Positions 1 to 8,654 of a stretch of DNA of 41,033 bases are shown here, in pieces (the stretch's first letter is position 1; each line of letters starts with the position of its first letter). The DNA is taken from positions 1 to 41,033 of the forward strand of contig CALGGJ010000097.1 in NCBI GenBank assembly GCA_937915745.1, read 5' to 3'. The position numbers and the translations under genes were made by a program. The notes beneath the pieces are model-generated. The model worked only from the letters and a program-made list of their open reading frames with translations, did no database searches and was not told the DNA's origin. Source of the stretch: an uncultured Prevotellaceae bacterium (lineage in GTDB: Bacteria; Bacteroidota; Bacteroidia; Bacteroidales; Bacteroidaceae).

Positions 1-12
1 GGAGGTATGAAA

Positions 13-57
13 TACCGTAGGAGTGTATCTGCATATGAAACATATACTTGCGAAAAT
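13..57. repeat. Dispersed intergenic repeat, copy 1
   Basis: The stretch contains GGAGTGTATCTG followed by an ATATG-AACATATA block and then a CTTGCGAAA block. The same blocks in the same order recur at 37609-37660. Both copies are intergenic and imperfect. No function is visible. Confidence 0.5.
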
Positions 58-60
58 AGA

Positions 61-118
61 GTTAAAGGTTAAGGGTTAAAGGTTAAAGGGTTAAAGGTTA
101 AGGGTTAGAGGTTAAGGG
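61..118. repeat. Telomere-like G/T-rich simple repeat
   Basis: The tract consists of irregular tandem GGTTAAAG and GGTTAAGG units. It runs into the 3' end of the large sensor gene: its TTA at 112-114 is the reverse-strand TAA stop, and the following G-run encodes the last two prolines. Slippage here could change the C-terminus of that protein. Confidence 0.75.
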
Positions 119-3100
119 GGAGTACCGACGGGCAGGGATATGACAATCTTATGCCCTGGCTGTGCGGTTTGTGCCACGATGCGGCATCCGCGCCGCAAGC
201 CGTGCTCGTCGTGCTGACGCACAATCTGCCGGCACACAAGATATTCCACGCCTGTAAGTCTGTCGGTATCTTCGTCGAACTGCAGGTTGTCGGGGTAGAA
301 CAGGTGTGAGAGCTGATCGGCCGACATCTCTACACGCTCATCGTGAAAGACAAGGCTGACATTGTCTCCCTCGCGACCGATGTGCAGACTGATGCGTCCG
401 TCAGTGTCGTAGTGTAGCGACGCTGCGATGATGTTGTCGATGAGGTATTCGAGCATCTGGCGGTCGCCTGTCAGTGTTGTGTTCTCATCGGCCGTTGCCA
501 GGAAGTCTATGCGTGCCGACATGTGTCTCGTGCGACGGGCCATCGACTTGCGGGCGTAGTTGAGAAGCGACGTGGCATCAACCTGACGACGACGGAACAT
601 GACATCGCTCAGCTGGCGCGAGGCACACGAGCTCAGCAACGTGAATACCTCTTTGTAATACGATACCAGTTCGCCCAGACTTTCTATCCGGGCCCTGTCG
701 GGTTCGCCCTCGATGTCAGAGAGTATCTGCATGATGCGGCTCGGATAATACATCGTTTCGTGTTTGATGGCGGAGAGGCAGTTGTCGAGCACCATATTCT
801 GTATGTGTATCGACTGTTCTTCGCGCTCGGCCCGAAGCCGTTCGTCGGCTTTCAGTTCGATTGATGTGCGCTGACGATCAATGCGTGTCTGTGTATGATA
901 TATATATGTGGCAAGCTGACGTCCCATGAGGCGGATGATGTTGAGGTCGGATTGGGATATGGCGGGCTGGCTCTGAACCATTGCCATCACACCGACACTG
1001 ACTGCAGGCGATTCGTCTGACGGTTCGGTATGGAGCGGATATGTACGTATGTGTCCGTCGGAAGCCGTCATTTCAGAACCTGATATCAGCGTCTGTGTCA
1101 TGAAGGCATTCATCTCGTCGGGCATCTGCCAGCCTCTGTTATGGGTGATTTTCATGTTTGCAGCCCCACCCTCCTGACGCACTCCGAGTGCCAGTCCGTG
1201 GATGGATTTAATGTCGTTCACTCCCTCGTATGCCAATTGTGTGACATCGTCGCCGGCTGAAGAGAAGAGCCTGCGACTGAATTGCATGAGTTGTCGCATA
1301 TTGAACGTAGGCAACAGGTGGATACGATAGTAGATGACGAGGAATGTGATGATGCCTACAACCAGCAGCATTATTGCAAGTACGATGAGCGACTGACGTG
1401 TTATGTTGGCCTTTCTGATGGATGCCGATACGCTGGCAAGCGATGTGTCTTGTGTCACCAGTTTGTACAAACGGAAATATATGTCATTGTTGTATCGGTA
1501 AACGTCCCATTTTTTCAAAGCCAACGCAGCGATGGCGGCTTCGTTTCGCACATCCAATATCACGAAGTAGTCGGTAATGAACCCCGAACGCCACAACTGT
1601 ATATCAGCATAATCGGTGGTTGTACCTGCAGGTGTGAGCGACAACAGGAGCGTGCCTTCCGGCTGTTGAGACGTATAGTATGCGTTAAGATAACTGATGG
1701 TTGAGTCGGCATATACAAGAGCATTGCCGTAGAACCCGTCAACATTGGCAAAATATACCGAGTCGGCATACTGTGCAGCCATAGAGAGATTGTGGTCGTA
1801 GCCATCCGGCTCATCATACGCCTGAGTCTGACACCATGCGTCGAACCCCGACATGAGCATCATGAACAAGATGGCAGACATGCGCATCACACCCTTTGGC
1901 AGACGGAAGAAGAAACGGCTACCCTCGCCCAGCCGACTCTCTACATTGAATGTGCATACTGAGAATATGGCGTTTGTCTTACGATATTTGTCGATGATTC
2001 CCTTGCAGTTCATCAGTCCGAAACCAAATCCCTTCTGCTGTCTGAGTTCGTCGTCACTCCCGTCAGCATTGCCTATACGGCTCGAATCGTAAACCTTCTC
2101 ATTACATATTGTATTGATATCCTCCGTTGAGAGTCCGCGACCCGTATCGGTAACTGAAATCTCCACATATCCATCGGTCTCGTCGGCCTTCACACCGATG
2201 CTTCCGCCCGACGGTGTGTATTTACGTGCGTTGTCGAGCAGGGTATTTATCATGAACAAAGTGAGTGCGCGGTCGGCCTTCACCACGGCTTGTGTAGGTG
2301 TAAGGGTGAGTGTAAGCCCTTTGTTGGTAAACGATTTCTGGTTTTTTGCCAGAGTGTCGAGTAGCGGTTGCAGTTCGAAAGTCTCGATATTGAGGCTCAC
2401 CATGCCTTGTCGCACTTTAATCCAATGTGAAAGCACTTCGTTGTACAGACAGATGCGTGCAATGAGTTCGCGCAGGTAGGCCACACGTCCGGCTCTGACT
2501 TCCCCTGTTTCATCGGCTGTCTGAAGTTTGTTCAGCTCGTTGATGGCACGATCAAGAAACGGTGTTATGCTGTACACCAACGAGAGGCTTGTAGCCTTAT
2601 CGATATAGCTGCGTTTGTTTTCTGCAATATGTTGCTCGTGCAGATAGGTTGCACTGTCGAGTTTTTTCTCTTCCTCCTCCATCGACGTGTAGAGCCGCTC
2701 GTTGTCGTTCATCCATCGGCGGAACGAGTCGTTCACCTGCTTCATCTCCTTGTCGTAGTTGCGTTCGGTGATTTTTTTCAGGCGTTTGATAGCCAGGTAG
2801 ATTCCCATAATCAGTACGAATGAGAGCAGTGCGACGAATACAATCAGTATGTTTTGGCCTCGTCGTTCGCGCTCGAGCACATATACCTGGTGTTCGAGCT
2901 GACGGTCCTGCCGTGTTGCATCGAGTATGTCGAGATAGATGTTGCGATTGTAGTCGGATTGGAGCTTCATGCCCAAGCTGCTGTAAATCATGCTCAGGTG
3001 CTCGCGTATGGTAGCAATCCACTCCCATGCGGTATTCATGTCGCCTCGTTGCATCCATGCCATCTCGGTCGAAATGGTATCGGGCATAGAGTCGAACGGC

Positions 3101-4092
3101 ATGAGGAACTCGGCATCCTGCCCATACACATGCTTTTGTTGTATATTAACAAACTCCAGGGCCTTGGTCGCAGTGTCGAGTGCAACCTCGGGCATGTTGG
3201 CATGTAGATAAAAATCGGATATGGTGAGGTAGGTTACAGCCCTGCTGTAAATCGACCCGTATTGTCTGAACAGCCATAATGCGTTTTGTGCCAAGCCAAG
3301 CGCAAACGGGCTGACAGAGTCGAGACGTTGCTCGCCCATAGAGTCAATCATGCCCTGTGCCGTCTTCTGAAGCACACCTGCCTGCATGTAAACAAGGTTG
3401 GCCCGACGTGCCACGTCCATCGCTTCGTGAAGATTGCCCACGAGTGTGTAGTATCTGGCCAGCTGTGCCGGGTCGGAACTCACGACACTCATGTCTGCCG
3501 TTATGGCATTGAGTTCGTCACGGCTCATGCTGTCTTGCATAATATAGTTGTAGTATGCACTCGCGGCCATGTGAAACTCGCTCTTTGCATAGTTGAGCAT
3601 TGTTGTCTGTAAGGGTGACAGCGGAACCGGTTCTTCGTCGATGCGGTAGAGTTTCTGTTCGGCAGCGCTCCGATAGGCATGGAACATTTCGTTACGGCCT
3701 GTCACATGACAGATTTTCATCATTCCGACATCGGCAACGGCTTTGGTAAGCAAGCTTTTCGACATGTCGGCACTTTGTCTGTACAACACCTGTGCGCTGT
3801 CGTAATCCATCAGCATATATTGCACAAAGGCAAGGTTGGAGCAGGCGGTTGCGTGTCCTTCGGCATAATCGGCCGAGCGGTCGAATGCCATTTGTGCATA
3901 ATATGCCGTGGTGTCGATACATAGGTACCGTGTGCGGTATGCAAGCCGGTTGAGGCTATCGACCTCACGGCACACGTCATCGTATGCACTGTCGGTACAC
4001 GATATGCCGGCAAGCATAAGCGTGTATAACATGCTGACGATGTATGCCGTTTTACCTTGTCTGCATAACTTTACGAACTTCTGTATATCCAT
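112..4092 (-). CDS. Two-module membrane sensor kinase (DUF5112/DUF5113-type)
   Basis: This is a 1326-residue sensor protein. A basic N-terminus and hydrophobic stretch end at Cys32 (possible lipoprotein or signal anchor). A helical, TPR-like periplasmic region follows, then a membrane segment at about 412-435 and a coiled coil. The first kinase-like module has an ATPase domain with N-box NTLLDNARKY (about 614), G1 motif DTGRGLS (about 650) and a later GLMNCKG motif. A second hydrophobic stretch (about 738-757), a second periplasmic domain, and a membrane segment at about 898-922 lead into a second cytoplasmic module with H-box AIKHET (His near 1110). I see no acceptor His in module 1 and no DxGxG motif in module 2. 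The arrangement fits the Bacteroidales DUF5112/DUF5113 family, usually paired with a LuxR-type regulator; none is in this window. The start overlaps the CotH gene by 41 bp. Met21 (4032) is an alternative start but would lose the basic n-region. Confidence 0.85.
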   Translation of the reverse strand: MDIQKFVKLCRQGKTAYIVSMLYTLMLAGISCTDSAYDDVCREVDSLNRLAYRTRYLCIDTTAYYAQMAFDRSADYAEGHATACSNLAFVQYMLMDYDSAQVLYRQSADMSKSLLTKAVADVGMMKICHVTGRNEMFHAYRSAAEQKLYRIDEEPVPLSPLQTTMLNYAKSEFHMAASAYYNYIMQDSMSRDELNAITADMSVVSSDPAQLARYYTLVGNLHEAMDVARRANLVYMQAGVLQKTAQGMIDSMGEQRLDSVSPFALGLAQNALWLFRQYGSIYSRAVTYLTISDFYLHANMPEVALDTATKALEFVNIQQKHVYGQDAEFLMPFDSMPDTISTEMAWMQRGDMNTAWEWIATIREHLSMIYSSLGMKLQSDYNRNIYLDILDATRQDRQLEHQVYVLERERRGQNILIVFVALLSFVLIMGIYLAIKRLKKITERNYDKEMKQVNDSFRRWMNDNERLYTSMEEEEKKLDSATYLHEQHIAENKRSYIDKATSLSLVYSITPFLDRAINELNKLQTADETGEVRAGRVAYLRELIARICLYNEVLSHWIKVRQGMVSLNIETFELQPLLDTLAKNQKSFTNKGLTLTLTPTQAVVKADRALTLFMINTLLDNARKYTPSGGSIGVKADETDGYVEISVTDTGRGLSTEDINTICNEKVYDSSRIGNADGSDDELRQQKGFGFGLMNCKGIIDKYRKTNAIFSVCTFNVESRLGEGSRFFFRLPKGVMRMSAILFMMLMSGFDAWCQTQAYDEPDGYDHNLSMAAQYADSVYFANVDGFYGNALVYADSTISYLNAYYTSQQPEGTLLLSLTPAGTTTDYADIQLWRSGFITDYFVILDVRNEAAIAALALKKWDVYRYNNDIYFRLYKLVTQDTSLASVSASIRKANITRQSLIVLAIMLLVVGIITFLVIYYRIHLLPTFNMRQLMQFSRRLFSSAGDDVTQLAYEGVNDIKSIHGLALGVRQEGGAANMKITHNRGWQMPDEMNAFMTQTLISGSEMTASDGHIRTYPLHTEPSDESPAVSVGVMAMVQSQPAISQSDLNIIRLMGRQLATYIYHTQTRIDRQRTSIELKADERLRAEREEQSIHIQNMVLDNCLSAIKHETMYYPSRIMQILSDIEGEPDRARIESLGELVSYYKEVFTLLSSCASRQLSDVMFRRRQVDATSLLNYARKSMARRTRHMSARIDFLATADENTTLTGDRQMLEYLIDNIIAASLHYDTDGRISLHIGREGDNVSLVFHDERVEMSADQLSHLFYPDNLQFDEDTDRLTGVEYLVCRQIVRQHDEHGLRRGCRIVAQTAQPGHKIVISLPVGTPP

Positions 4093-6985
4093 TGTCGTAG
4101 GTTATTTTTTGTATTATGATGCGGTCGTCTGCCGGCCCGGTTATCATTTGTCCGTTCAGGTTAAAATAGGCGACATTGACCACGCCGGCACCTTTCGGCA
4201 CAAGCCGGGGTGTGATTGCCACTGGCGGTTCCGGGTTTTGTATGTTTGCCTGTTTCAGGGTTGACGTCACACCTCTGTTGGTTGAGTCGATGGTAATGCG
4301 GTCGAGCAATACTGCGTTGTCGGCTCCGTCGGGATATCTGCCAAAGGTCTGCCACCGGCCTTGTGCGGTGTAGTACAATTCGTCAGTCCACGACCCGTCG
4401 GCTGCAGTGACGCTGATGTAAGCGCTGTCTGCATTTTCCAGTTTGAACGACGCATGGAGCTGACTGACGGTTTTACGTCCGTCACACCACACCAGCTTAT
4501 ATCCATGAGGTTGTATCGTGGTGTTCCCTTCGGCCGGTATCCGGTATTTCAGCGGTTTGCCAGGGTTGTCGCTTAGATACATACCTGCCAGGTCGATTAC
4601 TTCATCAGTGGTGTTGTACAGTTCAATCCAGTCGCTCTTCTTCTGATAGTCGTTGATATAAATGTCGTTAGCAGAACTTATTTCGTTTATTCTGACGGGA
4701 GCGACACCTGCCTTCATGCGTTCTGCGACATCGGTGATGGAATCGAAAAGTGCAGTCACTGCATATGTACCGGCAGCATAACCTGCAGAAAGGTTGAGTT
4801 CTGCATCTGTGCCAACCGTTTCGCCGTCAATCTGCCAACCGGTGAATGTATAGCCTTCGGGCGCAAGAGCCGTGAGTCGTATTGGCGGGTATGCCCGTCC
4901 GTCGAAACGGCCGGTCGGTATCTCCTGGCTGTTGAATACGAGTCGTGCCTGCGGAGTGTTGGCATCGATTGTCAGGTTGTAAGGATTATTTAGGCTTAAT
5001 GTCTTTTGAAGGCTGTTCATCGCATTCTGGTAATGTCCCTTGCGGTCGGTGAGTGTGTTGATAAGCCTGTCGCGACGTGTAGTGTTTTCAAGACCTTCGA
5101 ATTTCAGTGCCGGTGCAATCGTGTCGGTCATCTCCATAACTATAGGCACACATCTTTCGGGCAGGAATACCGACCCTCCCATGAGACAGTAAGCATCGAC
5201 GAATTGCTTGCGGAATGGTGCGTATGACAACATGTTTCTGAATATAAGAGGCAGCTTGCCGTTCTTTGTCATTATCTGACTGATCATGTCTGTAGCTCCG
5301 AAACATCCGTCGAGGTCGAACACGACAACATGTATCTTTCCATCGTCGGTCTTTGCACGGAATCCTTTTATGTTCTTCAATCCGACACGCAGCCAGTCGA
5401 GGTTTCCCAGGTAGATTTCGGCAGCCATGTAGTTGCAATACTCGTCGATGTCGAGTATATCTGCAATCTGTTGCCAGATGACAGAGTCGGTGGGATGTTG
5501 TGAGAGCTGGTTGCAAAGTGTAATCCACTGGTTGAACACCTGTGCCGTACCTGCTTTCACTATGAACTCGTCTTCCCATTGGTCAACCTCGTCGTCGCCT
5601 ATCCCGTAGTTGCTGTATGCATACTTGCGGTTGCTGGCTTCGCGCAGGTTGAGCATACCGAGGTACTTGCCGTTGATGAACACGTGTGCGGGCTGATATG
5701 CCTGACAGTCGATGTAGATGCCGCTTGTGCGGAGCATCTCCTGGAGGGCTGCATCCCATATTCGCTCATACTGGTCTTGTCCCCCGTTGCGCACGAGTAT
5801 GTGTTTGTTTTTTATGTATGGTTTGCAGTCGAATATGGCACCGGTGAAGTAGTTTGCTCCGTCGGCAAGTCTGTCGGCCTTCAGTTTGAAGGATGATTTG
5901 TGTTCCCAGAAATCGTCGCCGTCATTAAATCGGGTCCATCCGCCGAATATTGAGAAGTTTGCCCCTTGGTTCAGCATCACTTGATATACGTTGGCCTCAT
6001 GGTCGGGTACCATGTATTCCACATTCACGGGACGTTCCCAGTCCATGTTCTGGTTGGCCGGTGTCTTTGAGTTGTTCCATGTACGGCCGTTTGTGCCTCG
6101 CACATAGAGCCCTATCGTGTTGTCGAAGAAATTGTCGGGGTGTGACGTGAGGCTCAGCACTGGCAGATAGTAGTCTTTGTCGCAGCAGATGAACGACCGT
6201 GTGACCACCGGGCTATTCAGTTTTCCGTCTTCCACCAGCATGAATCGGTAGATTGTTGTCTGCGACACGTCGAAATGCCCTGTAGCTGACTTCTTGCTTT
6301 TTCCCACAGCCGGTACCGACCCGTCGGTTGTGTAGTACAGCGTCTGTCCCTCGGGTATTGACACGTCAAACCCGAAGGGTTCGGTAAACATCTGTCCTTC
6401 GACGCTTACCGTCGGTGCCTCCGTGCGGAGTGTTGCGAAACGGCTATCATCGTTGGAGTGTGCAGGTGTGGGGTCGGAAGTGTAGCTCCACCCTTCAGCG
6501 CCATCCTGAACACGTGCCCACGAGCAGCGTGCAATGGCTGCCGGATATGACACGGCATCGATGGTCGTTTGGCCGGCGTCAACAAGTTCGAGCAGTCCTC
6601 CGTCGGCATCGAGGGTGTATCTTATCTGTGCGGCTGCATTGCTGCCATAGTATCCGTCGGCGCTGTTGTGGTCAAACCACAGATTCTTGAATCCATGGGG
6701 TGCTACGGTGCCGTGTTGCGACGTGAGACGGAAGGTTTTCACGTTGCCTTCAGAGTCGGTGTGGCGCACTTCCATGCCAACCAGGCCTTGTGTCTGTCCA
6801 GTTGGGTTGAAGACTTCTATCCATGCTCCGTAGTTGTAGGATGGGTCTATATACATGTCGATATTGGCCACCATGACTTCGTTGATGATGAGGCGGTGTG
6901 TCTGCGAGGTTGCCGATATGGCATACATTACCAGTGCTGCAATGGCTGGCAAGTAGTGGTGTCTTATGTCAAATGTCTTGTTCAT
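4052..6985 (-). CDS. Secreted CotH-kinase family protein with two lamin-tail domains
   Basis: This is a 977-residue exported protein. After a signal peptide (about 1-28) comes a lamin-tail domain (LIINEVMVANID onward, about 30-180). Next is a chitobiase-C-like beta-sandwich containing LYYTTDGSVP. The CotH domain (about 330-680) has NGKYLGMLNLRE near 440 and the acidic motif VFDLDGCFGA near 555, the DFG-like metal-binding region of this atypical kinase fold. An InlB-B-like domain (GYTFTGWQIDG), a second lamin-tail domain (INEISSANDIYIND) and a short C-terminal tail with FNLNGQ follow; such tails resemble Prevotella-type sorting or anchoring ends. CotH proteins are known to phosphorylate secreted proteins; the substrate here is unknown. 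It lies 63 bp after the GH43 gene and overlaps the sensor gene by 41 bp, so the three are probably co-transcribed. Confidence 0.88.
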   Translation of the reverse strand: MNKTFDIRHHYLPAIAALVMYAISATSQTHRLIINEVMVANIDMYIDPSYNYGAWIEVFNPTGQTQGLVGMEVRHTDSEGNVKTFRLTSQHGTVAPHGFKNLWFDHNSADGYYGSNAAAQIRYTLDADGGLLELVDAGQTTIDAVSYPAAIARCSWARVQDGAEGWSYTSDPTPAHSNDDSRFATLRTEAPTVSVEGQMFTEPFGFDVSIPEGQTLYYTTDGSVPAVGKSKKSATGHFDVSQTTIYRFMLVEDGKLNSPVVTRSFICCDKDYYLPVLSLTSHPDNFFDNTIGLYVRGTNGRTWNNSKTPANQNMDWERPVNVEYMVPDHEANVYQVMLNQGANFSIFGGWTRFNDGDDFWEHKSSFKLKADRLADGANYFTGAIFDCKPYIKNKHILVRNGGQDQYERIWDAALQEMLRTSGIYIDCQAYQPAHVFINGKYLGMLNLREASNRKYAYSNYGIGDDEVDQWEDEFIVKAGTAQVFNQWITLCNQLSQHPTDSVIWQQIADILDIDEYCNYMAAEIYLGNLDWLRVGLKNIKGFRAKTDDGKIHVVVFDLDGCFGATDMISQIMTKNGKLPLIFRNMLSYAPFRKQFVDAYCLMGGSVFLPERCVPIVMEMTDTIAPALKFEGLENTTRRDRLINTLTDRKGHYQNAMNSLQKTLSLNNPYNLTIDANTPQARLVFNSQEIPTGRFDGRAYPPIRLTALAPEGYTFTGWQIDGETVGTDAELNLSAGYAAGTYAVTALFDSITDVAERMKAGVAPVRINEISSANDIYINDYQKKSDWIELYNTTDEVIDLAGMYLSDNPGKPLKYRIPAEGNTTIQPHGYKLVWCDGRKTVSQLHASFKLENADSAYISVTAADGSWTDELYYTAQGRWQTFGRYPDGADNAVLLDRITIDSTNRGVTSTLKQANIQNPEPPVAITPRLVPKGAGVVNVAYFNLNGQMITGPADDRIIIQKITYDNGYTEVRKVMQTR

Positions 6986-7048
6986 CTGCTTTGTTACGAT
7001 GACGGGGGTCTATATGCATAGAGATTCATACATCGCAAAAGACTGCAT

Positions 7049-8047
7049 CTACTTAACGATTTTACCCACCTTTATCTTGTCGCCCGAGTCGTCAACCTCG
7101 AAAAACACAGGAATACGTATGTACGCTCCGTTGTTGTTGTAGTGTGAGTGACAGCATAGCAGCAGCTTCCCCTCGAATGTGCGGAACATCATTCCGTGGC
7201 CATAGTTAGGCGGTGTGACAGGTTCGGGTTCCTGCACCCACGGACCGTCGAGGGTTCCACTGGTGGAGTAAGCAACGCCTTGTGTGTAGTCGCCATATAC
7301 CCAACTTGTCCACAGCATACCCAACTTGCCTGTCTGGGTGCGGAACGGGAACGGACCATCGGTCACTTTGTTGGGAATTACGTTGCCTGCCGAGTCGCGC
7401 TCGCGGCTCCATGGCGAGTCGAAGGCACGGAAGAGTAATTTGCGCGTATCGTCGATTGAGCCACTGAGGTCGGTCTTCAGCTGTATCTTCTCTACTGTAC
7501 CATTCCAGTTCTGCAGCCATTCGTGACAGAACACCATGTATGGTTTTGCGTCTGAATCGACCCAAAACGTAGCATCGAGTGTGGGTTGGTTGGCAGGCAG
7601 GAACGTGGCATCGGCCATAGGGGTGTATGGGCCGTCGGGCTTGTCGCTGCGCAGGACATGACAGGCACGACGCTCAATCACATTGCCGCGCACGGTGTCG
7701 ATTTTCACACTACGATTGGTGAACGTCGCAAAATAATAGTAGAGGCCGTTATACTTATGCAGTTCGGCCGCCCACACCATGGGGCGTGCACCCATCCACG
7801 AGTCGGGGTCGGTTTGTATCACATTGTAAGGACCGTCCCAGCGCCTCAGGTCGCGGCTCTTCCACAACGAGCCACCGGTGCCGGTCATGTAATATGTTTG
7901 TGTTGCCTCGTCGGCCAGGACAAAGGGGTCGCTCAGACGGATGGAATCGGTTGGGACGCCAGTGCGCACACGCCCCATCCCCCTACCCTGTGCATTGCAA
8001 AACATGCACGACGACAAGAGAATTAGAAACGAAACGAGTGTTTTCAT
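7049..8047 (-). CDS. Secreted glycoside hydrolase family 43 protein
   Basis: This is a 332-residue five-bladed beta-propeller enzyme of the beta-xylosidase/arabinanase type, probably acting on plant polysaccharide side chains in the periplasm or at the surface. A signal peptide (MKTLVSFLILLSSCMFCNAQ) precedes the propeller. GH43 catalytic positions are Asp40 in RLSDPF (base) and Asp158 in TLDATFW (pKa modulator). At the usual general-acid position the motif is VTDGPF with Asp230, where most family members have Glu (TEGP). The start at 8047 is chosen because it gives a clean signal peptide and because the longer in-frame start at 8125 falls inside a promoter box (8123-8130). Substrate cannot be told from sequence. 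Confidence 0.88.
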   Translation of the reverse strand: MKTLVSFLILLSSCMFCNAQGRGMGRVRTGVPTDSIRLSDPFVLADEATQTYYMTGTGGSLWKSRDLRRWDGPYNVIQTDPDSWMGARPMVWAAELHKYNGLYYYFATFTNRSVKIDTVRGNVIERRACHVLRSDKPDGPYTPMADATFLPANQPTLDATFWVDSDAKPYMVFCHEWLQNWNGTVEKIQLKTDLSGSIDDTRKLLFRAFDSPWSRERDSAGNVIPNKVTDGPFPFRTQTGKLGMLWTSWVYGDYTQGVAYSTSGTLDGPWVQEPEPVTPPNYGHGMMFRTFEGKLLLCCHSHYNNNGAYIRIPVFFEVDDSGDKIKVGKIVK

Positions 8048-8122
8048 GTCAATATGGTTTAAGTGATTCATACTTTTCAGGCTGTTGTCGGTTTTTAATG
8101 ATTCGATACCTGTTATCAGATG

Positions 8123-8130
8123 CAAACTTA
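8123..8130 (-). promoter_or_regulatory. Bacteroidetes -7 box for the GH43 operon
   Basis: The minus strand reads TAAGTTTG, matching the Bacteroidetes -7 consensus TAnnTTTG. No good -33 TTTG lies 19-21 bp upstream, so the promoter may be weak or activator-dependent. It would give a leader of about 70 nt before the GH43 start at 8047. From 8131 to 8383 I see only AT-rich intergenic sequence. Confidence 0.5.
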
Positions 8131-8383
8131 CAAAAAAAAATCCACATAATGACGCTCAAGTAACAAAAATCGACCTGACACATCCATTTTAACACAATTT
8201 CGCTGCTGTTTAGTTGTAAAAAAGTAAAGAAACATCATACTAACGAATACACGCCGCTATGCGTAATATATGTCGTCAGCAGAATGTGAGACAAAGGGAT
8301 TTGACTGTATCTCCCGGTTTTGTCCATTCACCATATAGTGTGTTTTCACTTATACAAATAGACGTATGTCTGAAAGAGTATCT

Positions 8384-8467
8384 GCGAGTGCGCACTCTTG
8401 AGGTCGTGAGTGCGCACTCTCGGCACCGTGACTGCGCACTCTTTAGGTCGCGACTGCGCACTCTCAC
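8384..8467. repeat. Four-unit 22-bp tandem array of palindromic GAGTGCGCACTC sites
   Basis: Four units are centred on GTGCGCAC or CTGCGCAC, with GCGC cores starting at 8390, 8412, 8434 and 8456, exactly 22 bp apart. The general unit is GNGASTGCGCACTC followed by a linker often containing GGTC. The array lies between the GH43 promoter and the ncRNA promoter. A second array with the same period is at 35490-35570. There are no spacers, so it is not a CRISPR array. Confidence 0.85.
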
Positions 8468-8616
8468 AATTGGAAGTATTTGCTGCCATTAACACCACCA
8501 CACCCTGATTATACCAATATGAGATGAGAAATCGGCATGTAGGGCAGGCGAAAAACGGGCTGTAGTCGCACACAGGAAAATAAAAGGGTAAGAAAATGAA
8601 TATTTTTTGCAAAATG

Positions 8617-8648
8617 TTTGGTCAATTAAAAATAAACACCTACATTTG
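8617..8648 (+). promoter_or_regulatory. Consensus Bacteroidetes promoter for a candidate ncRNA
   Basis: A -33 TTTG at 8617-8620 and a -7 TACATTTG at 8641-8648 are separated by 20 bp, a full match to the Bacteroidetes sigma-ABfr consensus. The predicted transcription start is near 8655. No plus-strand protein gene follows before the terminator at 8919-8959. Confidence 0.8.
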
Positions 8649-8654
8649 CAATCC

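Noticed and set aside
8384..8467. CRISPR-like array
   Set aside because: The repeats are contiguous 22-bp units with no unique spacers and no cas genes are nearby.
8259..8612. Small frames across the 22-bp array
   Set aside because: They read through the repeats in both directions with repeat-driven composition and no ribosome site.
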